Assembly (NCBI GenBank): GCA_002296055.1
Contig: DBHE01000137.1
Coordinates: forward strand, 1-14,017
Origin: Pseudomonadaceae bacterium UBA836
Lineage (GTDB): Bacteria > Pseudomonadota > Gammaproteobacteria > Pseudomonadales > Pseudomonadaceae
DNA length: 14,017 nt
Direction of reading: 5' to 3'
The notes below the pieces were generated by a model. That model had not been told where the DNA came from. It searched no databases and saw nothing but the letters and a program-made list of their open reading frames with translations. Position 1 is the stretch's first letter. The number at the start of each line of letters is the position of its first letter. The position numbers and the translations under genes are program-made. Of the stretch, positions 1 through 13,794 are shown one piece after another.

Positions 1-59
1 ACCTTGGAGGTGCCGATGTCCAGGCCCACAATCATTCTGCTGCCCTGCTTGCTTGCCAT
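1..59 (-). CDS. ftsA: Cell division protein FtsA, N-terminal tip only (cut by window edge)
   Basis: Only the first 19 codons and two bases of the next are present. The reading starts at the ATG at 59-57 and gives MASKQGSRMIVGLDIGTSK. The segment IVGLDIGTSK (residues 10-19) is the phosphate-1 loop of the actin/Hsp70 ATPase fold and is typical of FtsA of Pseudomonas type. FtsA is the actin-like protein that anchors FtsZ filaments to the inner membrane and recruits later divisome proteins. It begins 9 bases after the ftsQ stop. A GGGAG ribosome site (63-67) lies only 3 bases before the ATG, which is shorter than usual and may favour coupling to ftsQ. ftsZ would be expected beyond the left edge, but that is inference. 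The call is firm despite the shortness because motif and position agree. Confidence 0.93.
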   Translation of the reverse strand, partial: MASKQGSRMIVGLDIGTSK

Positions 60-68
60 AATCTCCCG

Positions 69-929
69 TTACTCCCCCGCTGTTTCCGCCGTGGCGGCTT
101 CTCGCCAAGCCACAGCCATACCGTTGCTGTAGCGCAGGTCTACCCGCGCGATCAGCTCTCGACGGTCGGACAGCATCAGCTGCTCAATCGTCATGAACCG
201 CTGCATTTTTTCCACCAGATTGTCGCGACCCAGCAGTAGCTGCATGCCGTCCTCGGTGGTCAGGAACCAGCTACCGCGATCACGCAACTCAAGACTGCTG
301 ACCACCATGCCCTGCGGGCGCAACAGACCGCTGAATTGCTGGTACTGACGCATCACCTTGCGCTTGGCGCGCTCCGGCCCACTCAGGCGTGGCAGCTCGC
401 TGAAGCTGCCAATGTTCTGCGGCATGAATGCCTTGCCTTCGTTATTCAGTAGTGCACTGTTACCCCAGCGCGCGACCGGCAACTGCTCATCCAACTGAAT
501 CACCAGACGGTCCGGCCAAACGCGACGCACCGAGGCCTGGGCGACCCAGGGCATGGCCTGCAGATCCGCGTGCAAGCCATCCAGATCGATTACCAGAAAG
601 CTCTCCTGCAGATAGGGCTCGATTACCGCCTGCACCGCATCACCGTCGATGTACTGCAGGTCTCCCTCAACGCTGATCAGCGAGATCGGACGATCAGCCA
701 GCGGCATCAGGCGACTACCCAGCTCGTAAAGCCCCATCCCCAGCGCGACCAACAGCAATGGCCACAGCAGTTGCTGCAAGCGCCGCCCAACCCCCTGCAG
801 GCCTGCTGTCGGCAAGCGCAGACGCGGCATCTGCCGGGGCTGCGCTGGCTGTACGCGCACGGCGCCACGGCTGCCTGCCTTGCGGCGGGGCGGCGGCGGA
901 GCACTGCGAGTATCGCGAATAGCCTGCAT
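69..929 (-). CDS. ftsQ: Cell division protein FtsQ
   Basis: This 286-residue bitopic inner-membrane protein belongs to the FtsQ/DivIB family, which bridges early and late divisome proteins by forming the FtsQ-FtsL-FtsB complex in the periplasm. The sequence shows a long cytoplasmic N terminus rich in Arg and Pro (about residues 1-50, including a PPPPRR stretch). One membrane segment follows at about 54-70 (LLWPLLLVALGMGLYELG). A POTRA domain starts near residue 82 (PISLISVEGDLQYID), with the motif MPWVAQASVRRVWPD at 126-140. A beta domain ends in VDLRYSNGMAVAW (263-275). The start at 929 is the first ATG after the ddlB stop, 10 bases away. The upstream ribosome site is weak (ACGGA), so translation may depend on ddlB. 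In relatives, promoters inside ddlB and ftsQ drive ftsQ-ftsA-ftsZ; none can be called here by eye. Confidence 0.95.
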   Translation of the reverse strand: MQAIRDTRSAPPPPRRKAGSRGAVRVQPAQPRQMPRLRLPTAGLQGVGRRLQQLLWPLLLVALGMGLYELGSRLMPLADRPISLISVEGDLQYIDGDAVQAVIEPYLQESFLVIDLDGLHADLQAMPWVAQASVRRVWPDRLVIQLDEQLPVARWGNSALLNNEGKAFMPQNIGSFSELPRLSGPERAKRKVMRQYQQFSGLLRPQGMVVSSLELRDRGSWFLTTEDGMQLLLGRDNLVEKMQRFMTIEQLMLSDRRELIARVDLRYSNGMAVAWREAATAETAGE

Positions 930-939
930 TGGTTGTCCG

Positions 940-3297
<2,358 letters not shown>

Positions 3298-3308
<11 letters not shown>

Positions 3309-4371
3309 GGGCGACCTCCAGACAGGCGCGTACCACATCGGCGGTCGCGTTGGGGGTGGCTTGCTCTCGGGCTCGTTGGGCCATTTGCTGCAGCTGCTCC
3401 GGGTTGTTCATGTAAGTCATCAAGGTGTTAGCCAATTGCTCGGCATCAAGTTTTTTTTGCGGCATCAGTACGGCGGCACCACGATCAGCCAGGTAACGAG
3501 CGTTGGCGGTCTGGTGATCGTCGATGGCGTGTGGCAGCGGAATCAGCAGCGAGGGCCGACCGGCTGCCGCTAACTCGCAGACGGTCAAAGCACCAGCGCG
3601 GCAGATCACTAAATCAGCCCAGGCATAGGCACCCGCCATGTCGGCGATAAAGGCTTCCACTTCTGCACGCACGCCGGCCTGGTCGTAGGCTTCTCGAGCC
3701 AGCAACAAGTGCTGCTTGCCACACTGATGCACTACCTGCGGCCGCTGCGCCGGCTCGATTGCCGCCAGGGCTGTCGGCAACAGCTTGTTCAACGGCATCG
3801 CGCCAAGGCTGCCGCCCAACACCAACAGACGAAGCGGACGGCTGCCATCCCAACTCATCGCCGGGGTGGCAAAGATATCTTCGCGCACCGGGTTACCGGT
3901 GCTGCGACGGTCTGCTCCTTCGGCAAAGCTGCCGGCAAACCCTTCGCAGCGGCGCTTGGCAAGGCGAGCCAGCAGACGATTGGCGGTGCCGACCACGGCG
4001 TTCTGTTCGTGGATCACCAGCGGGATGCGACGCAGCCAGGCCGCCAGGCCACCCGGCCCGGTGACGTAGCCGCCGGCACCCAGCACGCAGATTGGCTGCA
4101 ACTGCTTGAGCAGCTTCAGCGACTGCCCCAGTGCGCGCAGGATACGGAACGGCGCCTTCAGCAAGTCCAGCTTGCCCTTGCCGCGCAGCCCTTGGATGTC
4201 GATGTAATGGATCGGGAAGCCGGCCTGGGGTACCAGGTCCACTTCGATGCCACGGCGGGTACCCAGCCAATGCACCTCATAGCCCTGCTCCTTGAGCAGC
4301 CGGGCGCACGCCAAGGCCGGAAATACGTGTCCGCCGGTGCCGCCAGCCATTACCAATACCTTATTGCTCAT
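3298..4371 (-). CDS. murG: UDP-GlcNAc:undecaprenyl-PP-MurNAc-pentapeptide GlcNAc transferase (MurG)
   Basis: MurG is the membrane-associated GT-B (family GT28) enzyme that adds GlcNAc to lipid I to form lipid II on the inner face of the inner membrane. The 357 residues show the glycine-rich loop GGTGGH (10-15), [12 protein letters not shown] (97-108), [14 protein letters not shown] (121-134), the second glycine-rich loop GGSLGA (186-191), [11 protein letters not shown] (257-267) and the sugar-nucleotide region [12 protein letters not shown] (280-291). The frame is open for 19 more codons to an ATG at 4428, but that extension is not MurG-like. The ATG at 4371 gives the standard [11 protein letters not shown] start and has AGGAGG 6 bases upstream. 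It overlaps ftsW by 11 bp and murC by 11 bp. A run of eight adenines encodes Gln305-Lys306-Lys307 (3451-3458), unusual in GC-rich DNA. Confidence 0.97.
3314..3319 (-). promoter_or_regulatory. Ribosome binding site for murC (GGAGGT)
   Basis: GGAGGT on the minus strand lies 5 bases before the GTG at 3308-3306, inside the last codons of murG (…LEVAREH). It is the main reason to start murC at this GTG rather than at the upstream ATG at 3338. Confidence 0.8.
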
Positions 4372-5539
4372 TGCTGGCCTCCTGGCGCGGTTGACGGCGC
4401 TCCCAGTCGATACGCAGCAACAAGCCAAGGCAGATGCAACACACCACCAGCGAGCTACCGCCGTAGCTGAGGAACGGCAGTGTCAGCCCCTTGGTTGGCA
4501 GCAAGCCGATATTCACACCCACGTTAATCAGAATCTGGCCGCACCACATGATCGCCAGGCCGTAAGCCAGATAGGCGTGAAACAGCATGCCCTCGCGTTC
4601 GGCAGCCAGGCCAACGTAGAGGCCTCGCACGGCCACAAAGATCAGCAGAGCAAAGGCCGCCAGTGCACCGATCATGCCCAGCTCCTCTGCCAGCACCGCG
4701 AACACAAAGTCGGTGTGCGCTTCAGGCAGGTAGAACTGCTTTTGAATACTGTTGCCCAGCCCCACGCCAAACCACTCGCCACGCCCAAAGGCGATCAGCG
4801 CCTGAGTCAGCTGATAACCGGTGCCGTACGGGTCCTGCCAAGGATCGAGAAAGCCAGTCAGACGCTGCAAACGATAGGGCTCAGCCCACACCGCCAGGGC
4901 CGCCAGCGCGCCGAGCGAGCCAAACAGCAACAGAAAGCGGAACAAACCAACACCGCCCAGGAACAGCATGCCAGTGGCCGCGCCCAGCAGCACCACGGTG
5001 GCACCAAAGTCTGGCTCCACAATCAGCAGGCAGGCCATTGGGCCCAGCACCATGAAGGGCTTGATAAAGCCAAACCAGGCCTCTTTGACCTCGTCCTGTC
5101 GATGCACCAAATAGCCGGCCAGGAAGACCACGGCAAAAAGTTTGGCCAATTCGGAGGGCTGAATGTTGATCGGACCAACACCAATCCAGCGCCAGCTACC
5201 GTTGACCTCGCGGCCGATGCCGGGAATCAACACTGCCACCAGCAGGGCGAAGCCCATAAACAGCAGCAGAAAGCGGAAACGCTCCCACACCGCTACCGGC
5301 ACCGACAGCGTCGCAGCCAGCGCCACCAGGCCAATCAACAGATAAACGATCTGGCGATTCATGTAATACAACGGGCTACCGAGGCGCCCGGCCGCCACTT
5401 CCATCGACGCCGATGTCACCATGATCAGGCCCAGCGCCAGCAAGCCAAAGGCACCAACCAACAGCGGCATATCCATATCAAAACGCCGTGCGCCAATCAG
5501 CGGCGCGGCGACTTCACGTAGGTTGAGAGACAGGTTCAT
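4361..5539 (-). CDS. ftsW: Septal peptidoglycan glycosyltransferase FtsW (SEDS family)
   Basis: FtsW is the SEDS-family membrane enzyme that polymerises lipid II into glycan strands at the septum, working as a pair with FtsI. The 392 residues contain about ten hydrophobic segments. Family motifs are PGIGREVNGSWRWIG (106-120), QPSELAK (127-133), EPDFGAT (175-181), the large extracellular loop with FGRGEWFGVGLGNSIQKQFY (251-270), then LPEAHTDFVFAVLAEELG (271-288) and LLPTKGLTLPFLSYGGSS (346-363). Asp277 in HTDF matches the essential acidic residue of SEDS polymerases by motif position. The ATG at 5539 overlaps the murD stop in ATGA (4 bp), with GGGAGG at 5548-5553, 8 bases upstream. RodA is the main alternative family member, but the motifs, the length and the place between murD and murG support FtsW. 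Confidence 0.97.
   Translation of the reverse strand: MNLSLNLREVAAPLIGARRFDMDMPLLVGAFGLLALGLIMVTSASMEVAAGRLGSPLYYMNRQIVYLLIGLVALAATLSVPVAVWERFRFLLLFMGFALLVAVLIPGIGREVNGSWRWIGVGPINIQPSELAKLFAVVFLAGYLVHRQDEVKEAWFGFIKPFMVLGPMACLLIVEPDFGATVVLLGAATGMLFLGGVGLFRFLLLFGSLGALAALAVWAEPYRLQRLTGFLDPWQDPYGTGYQLTQALIAFGRGEWFGVGLGNSIQKQFYLPEAHTDFVFAVLAEELGMIGALAAFALLIFVAVRGLYVGLAAEREGMLFHAYLAYGLAIMWCGQILINVGVNIGLLPTKGLTLPFLSYGGSSLVVCCICLGLLLRIDWERRQPRQEASNEQ
4378..4383 (-). promoter_or_regulatory. Ribosome binding site for murG (AGGAGG)
   Basis: AGGAGG on the minus strand lies 6 bases before the ATG at 4371, inside the last codons of ftsW. It decides the murG start against an ATG 57 bases further upstream. 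Confidence 0.82.
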
Positions 5540-6885
5540 GCGCCCAGCCTCCCGACCGCCTCGGCAAACAGCCGACCACGTTCTTCAAAGTTTCGGAACA
5601 TATCCAGACTGGCGCAGGCCGGCGACAGCAGTACCAGGTCGCCCGGTTCAGCCAACTCAGCTGCGATGCTGACCGCGTCCTCGATAGAGGCGACACGGCG
5701 CTGCGTCACCGCATCACCCAGCGCGGCACTCAAACGGTCAGCATCGCGGCCAAGCAGCACTACCGCCCGGCAGTGCGCCGCGACTGGCGCCTGCAGCGGC
5801 GCAAAATCGGCGCCCTTGCCGTCACCACCGGCGATCAGTACCAGCTTGCCGGCCATGTCTGCAGCAAAGCCATTGATAGCCGCCAGTGCAGCGCCCACAT
5901 TGGTAGCCTTGGAATCGTCGAAGTAAGCCACGTCCTGATGACTACCAACCCACTGACAGCGGTGCGGCAGACCAGTGAAGTTGCGCAGGGTTTCCAGCAT
6001 GGCCGGCATGGGCAACCCGGCAGACAACCCCAACGCCAGTGCAGCCAGGGCGTTGGACTGATTGTGCGCGCCACGCATTTTCAGCTCACGGGTTGGCATC
6101 AGGGCGGTAAATTCATGGGCCAGCCAGCTTTCACCATCCTGCTCGATCAGGCCAAAACCTTTGAAATCGGGACGCGACAGCCCAAAGGTGAGGCGCGGCA
6201 GGTCGTCGGCTACGAGCGGGCGCGATAGCGCGTCATCGCGGTTGACCACAACCTGCTGCGCACCGCGGAAGATGCGGTGCTTGGCCAGATGGTATGTAGC
6301 CAGGCTGGTATAGCGATCCATGTGGTCTTCGCTGATATTCAGCACCGTCGCCACCAGCGCGTTCAGATTCTGGGTCGTCTCCAGCTGAAAACTGGATAGC
6401 TCCAGCACGTACAACTCCGGCTGCTCGTCCAGCAGGTCCAGCGCGGGAGTGCCCAGGTTGCCGCCCACCGCCACCTTGACGCCGGCCGCCGCAGCCATCT
6501 CACCGACCAGCGTGGTCACGGTGCTCTTGGCATTGGAGCCGGTGATCGCCACGATCGGCGCTTTGGCCGCACGGGCAAACAGCTCGATGTCACCCACGAT
6601 GCTGACGCCCGCCTTGGCCGCAGCCTGCAGCGCGGGGGTTGCCAGCGCCACGCCGGGGCTGACGATCAGCTCATCGGCAGCGCACAACAACGTTTCATTC
6701 AACTCGCCAAGGTACAAATCTGCCATGGGGGCAAAACGCTTCAGCTTCTCCAGCCCGGGCGGGTTTTCACGGGTGTCGGCCACGGCAAAGGACAGGCCCT
6801 GGCCCGCCAGATAACGGGCGACCGAGAGCCCGCTGCTGCCGAGCCCGACGATGATCCGTTGTTTGTCCGTGGTAATCAGTGACAC
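5536..6885 (-). CDS. murD: UDP-MurNAc-L-alanine--D-glutamate ligase (MurD)
   Basis: MurD adds D-glutamate to UDP-MurNAc-L-Ala in the cytoplasm. The 449 residues show the N-terminal nucleotide-type fold IIVGLGSSGLSVARYL (11-26) and the P-loop ITGSNAKSTVTTL (114-126). NISEDHMDRY is at 183-192, with Lys202 in YHLAKHRIF placed like the carbamylated lysine of E. coli MurD. AHRCQW-like HRCQW, then FDDSKATNVGA, AGGDGKG and the end SPACASLDMFRNFEERG follow in the C-terminal domain, all typical of the family. The start is a GTG at 6885-6883, giving VSLITTDKQR (read as Met), with GAGGAG 6 bases upstream and overlapping the mraY stop region. No ATG is available nearby that would keep the glycine-rich loop. 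A 10-base gap separates it from mraY and a 4-bp ATGA overlap joins it to ftsW. Confidence 0.96.
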   Translation of the reverse strand: MSLITTDKQRIIVGLGSSGLSVARYLAGQGLSFAVADTRENPPGLEKLKRFAPMADLYLGELNETLLCAADELIVSPGVALATPALQAAAKAGVSIVGDIELFARAAKAPIVAITGSNAKSTVTTLVGEMAAAAGVKVAVGGNLGTPALDLLDEQPELYVLELSSFQLETTQNLNALVATVLNISEDHMDRYTSLATYHLAKHRIFRGAQQVVVNRDDALSRPLVADDLPRLTFGLSRPDFKGFGLIEQDGESWLAHEFTALMPTRELKMRGAHNQSNALAALALGLSAGLPMPAMLETLRNFTGLPHRCQWVGSHQDVAYFDDSKATNVGAALAAINGFAADMAGKLVLIAGGDGKGADFAPLQAPVAAHCRAVVLLGRDADRLSAALGDAVTQRRVASIEDAVSIAAELAEPGDLVLLSPACASLDMFRNFEERGRLFAEAVGRLGA

Positions 6886-6891
6886 GCCCTG

Positions 6892-6897
6892 CTCCTC
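6892..6897 (-). promoter_or_regulatory. Ribosome binding site for murD (GAGGAG)
   Basis: GAGGAG on the minus strand begins at the second base of the mraY stop codon and ends 6 bases before the GTG start of murD. It supports the non-ATG start. Confidence 0.8.
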
Positions 6898-7978
6898 AAC
6901 GCAGCTTCAGTGTGGCCAGACCGATCAGCACCAGTACGACGGTGATGATCCAGAAGCGCACGATCACGCGCGGCTCCGGCCAGCCTTTAAGTTCAAAGTG
7001 GTGATGGATCGGCGCCATACGGAACACCCGGCGGCCGGTCAGTTTGAACGACGCTACCTGCACAATCACCGACAGCGTCTCCACCACGAAAATGCCGCCC
7101 ATGATGAACAGCACAATTTCCTGTCGCACGATCACGGCGATCACACCCAGCGCCGCGCCCAGCGCCAGCGCGCCCACGTCACCCATAAAGACCTGGGCGG
7201 GATAGGTGTTGAACCAGAGAAAGCCCAGACCCGCGCCCAGCAGCGCGCCGCAGAAGATGATCAGCTCGCCGGCACCCGGCACGTAGGGGATCAGCAGGTA
7301 TTCCGCGAACTTGGCGTTACCGGACAGGTAGGCAAAGATGCCCAATGCGCCGCCAACCATCACCGTCGGCATGATGGCCAGGCCATCCAGGCCATCGGTC
7401 AGGTTGACCGCGTTGCTGGAGCCCACAATGACGAAGTAGGTCAGCACCACAAACAGGATGCCCAGCTGAAACTCGACCTGCTTGAAGAACGGCACGATCA
7501 GCGTGGTCTCGACCGGCGTTTTCGCTGCCATATAAAGGATGATTGCCGCAGCCAGACCAAAAACGGACTGCCAGAAATACTTCCAGCGCGACGGCAGGCC
7601 ACGGGAGTTTTTCTCGATCACCTTGCGGTAGTCGTCTACCCAACCCACCGCACCGAAGCTGATAGTTACACCCAGCACGACCCAGACGTACAGGTTGCGC
7701 AGATCAGCCCACAGCAGGGTGGCGATACCGATCGCCACCAGAATCAGCGCACCACCCATGGTCGGCGTGCCCTTCTTGGACAGGTGCGACTGCGGACCAT
7801 CGTTGCGAACCGACTGGCCGATCTGGCGAGTCTGCAGCGTGCGAATCATCCAGGGCCCGAGAAACAGCGCGATAGCCAGTGCGGTCAGCACGCCCAGAAT
7901 GCCGCGCAGGGTCAGGTACTGGAAGACGGAAAAGCCGGAGTAGTACTGCTGGAGGAACTCGGCAAGGAAAAGCAACAT
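6896..7978 (-). CDS. mraY: Phospho-MurNAc-pentapeptide translocase (MraY)
   Basis: MraY moves phospho-MurNAc-pentapeptide from UDP to undecaprenyl phosphate, making lipid I in the inner membrane. The length of 360 residues is standard for the family, and the protein is strongly hydrophobic with about ten membrane segments. Signatures in order are [13 protein letters not shown] (64-76), the Asp pair in [10 protein letters not shown] (111-120, D115 and D116), [15 protein letters not shown] (187-201), the catalytic-type Asp267 in [11 protein letters not shown] (264-274), and the HHH motif in [15 protein letters not shown] (321-335). The start ATG at 7978 comes one base after the murF stop (TGACATG). 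No good ribosome site is visible (only GGGGCC), so initiation probably depends on ribosomes finishing murF. WecA-type enzymes are excluded by the HHH motif and the context. Confidence 0.98.
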   Translation of the reverse strand: MLLFLAEFLQQYYSGFSVFQYLTLRGILGVLTALAIALFLGPWMIRTLQTRQIGQSVRNDGPQSHLSKKGTPTMGGALILVAIGIATLLWADLRNLYVWVVLGVTISFGAVGWVDDYRKVIEKNSRGLPSRWKYFWQSVFGLAAAIILYMAAKTPVETTLIVPFFKQVEFQLGILFVVLTYFVIVGSSNAVNLTDGLDGLAIMPTVMVGGALGIFAYLSGNAKFAEYLLIPYVPGAGELIIFCGALLGAGLGFLWFNTYPAQVFMGDVGALALGAALGVIAVIVRQEIVLFIMGGIFVVETLSVIVQVASFKLTGRRVFRMAPIHHHFELKGWPEPRVIVRFWIITVVLVLIGLATLKLR

Positions 7979-7979
7979 G

Positions 7980-9360
7980 TCAGCTGGCCCCGTTATCGTT
8001 GTTGTGCGTGTCAGCCGGGGCCAGAAGGCCGGCGACGACGGTATCCATGCCCGCGCTACGCGAGCCTTTCACCAACACGCGTGTATTGGCATCCAGAGCG
8101 GGTGTCAGTGCGGCGACCAACGCCTCGCGGCTGTCAAACAGGTGTCCCTGCTCGCCAAAGGCCTCTACGGCCAGCGCCGACAGACGGCCAGTCGCGTACA
8201 AAGCGTCGAGCCCCGCCTTGCGAGCGTGCTCACCCACGTCGCGGTGGCTCTGCTCAGCCCATTCGCCCAGCTCGCCCATATCGCCTAGCGCCAGAATGCG
8301 CTTGCCGTCCAGACTGGCCAGCAGATCAATGGCAGCTATAACCGATGCGGGATTGGCGTTGTAGGCGTCATCGATGATCTGCGCGCCACCCAGCCCGGCG
8401 GACCAGTTACCACGACCATCGACAGGTGCCAAAGCACCAAGCCCGGTGGCGATGGCAGTCAGGTCGGCGCCCGCCTGCAGAGCAGCCCCGGCAGCGGCCA
8501 GCGCATTGGCAACGTTGTGCATGCCGCGCAGCTGCAACCGCACCGCCACCCCACCCTCGGGCGTGATCAGGTTGAAGTGCGGGCGTCCCTGCTCGTCCAG
8601 CTCAAGCGCCTCAGCGCGCAGCTGTGCAGTCGGGTTCTTCAGACTGAAGGAACTGGCAGTGCGCCGGCTGCCGAGTAGCTGATACCACTGTTCAAACCAG
8701 GGGCTATCCAGGTTCAGTACCGCATGACCACCGGCCGGCAGCGCAGAAACAATTTCGCCCTTGGCCTTGGCAATGCTCTCGGGGCTGCCGAAGCGGCCAA
8801 CGTGCGCCATCTCGGCGTTGGTCAGCACGCTGATCTGCGGCTTGACCAGACCCATGCTGTAATTGATGTCGCCCACCTGAGCGGCGCCCATCTCGATCAC
8901 CGCAAAGCGGTGCTCAGCAGTCAGCTGCAGCAGCGTCAGCGGAACACCCAGCTCGTTGTTCAGGTTGCCGCGCGTGGCCAGCACCGGGCCGCATTCGCGC
9001 AGAATCGCAGCCAGCATTTCCTTGACCGTGGTTTTGCCACTGGAGCCGGTAATGCCGATTACCGTGCCGTCAAACTGCTTGCGCACCAGAGCCGCCAGGT
9101 TGCCCAGCGCGAGCTGGCAGTCATGCACCAGCAGCTGTGGCAGCGGATCATCTACCAAGTACTCGACCATGGCTGCCGCTGCACCGTTTTCACGGGCCTG
9201 GGCGACAAAGTCATGGCCGTTACTGCGGCTGCCAGCCAAGGCAACAAACAGACCGCCGGACTGGATGGTGCGAGCATCGATACTGACGCTATCAAAATGG
9301 GTATCGACCCCGTTGAGGGTCGCCATCAGGGGTTTCAGCAGGTCGCTCAGGCGCAGCGCT

Positions 9361-9368
<8 letters not shown>
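7980..9368 (-). CDS. murF: UDP-MurNAc-tripeptide--D-alanyl-D-alanine ligase (MurF)
   Basis: MurF attaches the D-Ala-D-Ala made by DdlB to UDP-MurNAc-tripeptide, finishing the pentapeptide in the cytoplasm. The 462 residues show [10 protein letters not shown] (26-35), the P-loop [16 protein letters not shown] (103-118), [13 protein letters not shown] (135-147), [12 protein letters not shown] (157-168) and [14 protein letters not shown] (182-195). AYNANPAS and [10 protein letters not shown] appear in the C-terminal domain. The frame is open for 54 more codons to 9530, but that stretch lies inside murE and does not look like MurF. The ATG at 9368 restores the normal [10 protein letters not shown] start and has GGGAGG 6 bases upstream. 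It overlaps the end of murE by 8 bp and is separated from mraY by a single base. Confidence 0.97.
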
Positions 9369-12855
<3,487 letters not shown>

Positions 12856-12856
<1 letters not shown>

Positions 12857-13794
12857 CAACGTTTCTCCGCTACGCGCAGCACGGCGCTGCGAGCACGGGG
12901 GTTGGCATCCACCTCAGCGGCGCTCGGCTTGATCGCCTTGCCCACCAGGTTGATGGATACCGGGATGTCGATATCGCGAATGGGCAAGTCGCGCGGAATC
13001 GGCGCACCCTTGGCTTCACGACGCATGTACTGCTTGACCATGCGGTCTTCGAGCGAGTGAAAGCTGATCACCGCCAGCCGGCCGCCAGGTGCCAGCACAT
13101 CAAGCGCCGCACGCAGGCCGTCAGCCAAATCGTCCAGCTCGCGGTTAATAAAGATACGAATACCTTGAAACGCGCGGGTGGCCGGGTGCTTACCCTTCTC
13201 CCACGCGGGGTTAGCTTCCTTGATGACCGCAGCAAGGTCAGCGGTGCGGGTAAACGGCTGCTCAGCGCGGCGAGCGACAACGGCGCGCGCCATACGCTTG
13301 GCAAAACGCTCTTCACCGTACTCTTTAAGCACAGTGGCAATGTCGGACTCACTGGCGCTGTTGATCCAGTCGGCGGCGCTCTGGCCGGCGGAGGGGTTCA
13401 TGCGCATATCCAGCGGGCCGTCATTGAGAAAACTGAAGCCGCGCGTCGGATCATCGAGCTGCGGCGACGACACGCCCAGATCCAGCAGAACGCCCTGAAC
13501 TTGCCCGGCCAGACCGCGCGCGCGAAGCTCGTCGGCCATCTCGGCAAAGGTGCGCTGTACAACGACAAAGCGGCCGTCTTCGGCCGCTAGCTGGTCGCCA
13601 ACCCGAATGGCCTCCGGATCTTTATCGAAGGCGATGAGCCTGCCCTCCGGCCCGAGCTGCGCAAGCAGCGCGCGGCTATGCCCGCCGCGCCCGAAAGTTC
13701 CGTCGATATAAAGGCCGTCAGCTTGAATAGCCAAACCATCAAGCGCCTCGTTCAGCAGTACGCTGATATGTGAATAACCGGTAGCGGCGCTCAT
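12856..13794 (-). CDS. rsmH: 16S rRNA (cytosine(1402)-N(4))-methyltransferase RsmH (formerly MraW)
   Basis: RsmH uses S-adenosylmethionine to methylate N4 of C1402 in 16S rRNA, tuning the ribosomal P site. It travels with the division cluster in most bacteria although it acts on ribosomes. The 312 residues show [14 protein letters not shown] (8-21), the methyl-donor binding region [16 protein letters not shown] (29-44), FDKDPEAI (56-63), [19 protein letters not shown] (104-122) and [10 protein letters not shown] (125-134). [16 protein letters not shown] and the C-terminal [13 protein letters not shown] are typical of the family. The start ATG at 13794 overlaps the mraZ stop in ATGA (4 bp). 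No convincing ribosome site precedes it, so it is probably coupled to mraZ. It overlaps ftsL by one base. Confidence 0.98.
13569..13588 (-). repeat. 8-bp inverted repeat with 4-base loop inside rsmH
   Basis: On the minus strand AGCGGCCG and CGGCCGCT flank the loop AAGA, a perfect GC-rich stem within rsmH codons around residues 69-76. Only three T follow, so it does not look like an intrinsic terminator. It may fold in the mRNA, but no role is shown. Confidence 0.85.

Noticed and set aside
4292..5521. Long plus-strand open frame (409 codons) opposite ftsW
   Set aside because: Its Gln/His/Ala-rich translation is what is expected opposite hydrophobic membrane-protein codons; ftsW on the minus strand has every family motif.
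7141..7185. Repeated CAGCGCC/GCGCCC units in mraY
   Set aside because: They are explained by the Ala-Leu-Gly-Ala-Ala-Leu-Gly protein repeat in a membrane helix read with GC-rich codons, not by a DNA repeat element.
6851..8341. Long plus-strand open frame (496 codons) opposite mraY and parts of murD and murF
   Set aside because: It is longer than mraY itself but only mirrors the codon bias of the minus-strand genes. The product is rich in His, Gln and Arg, has no motif, and spans three real genes.
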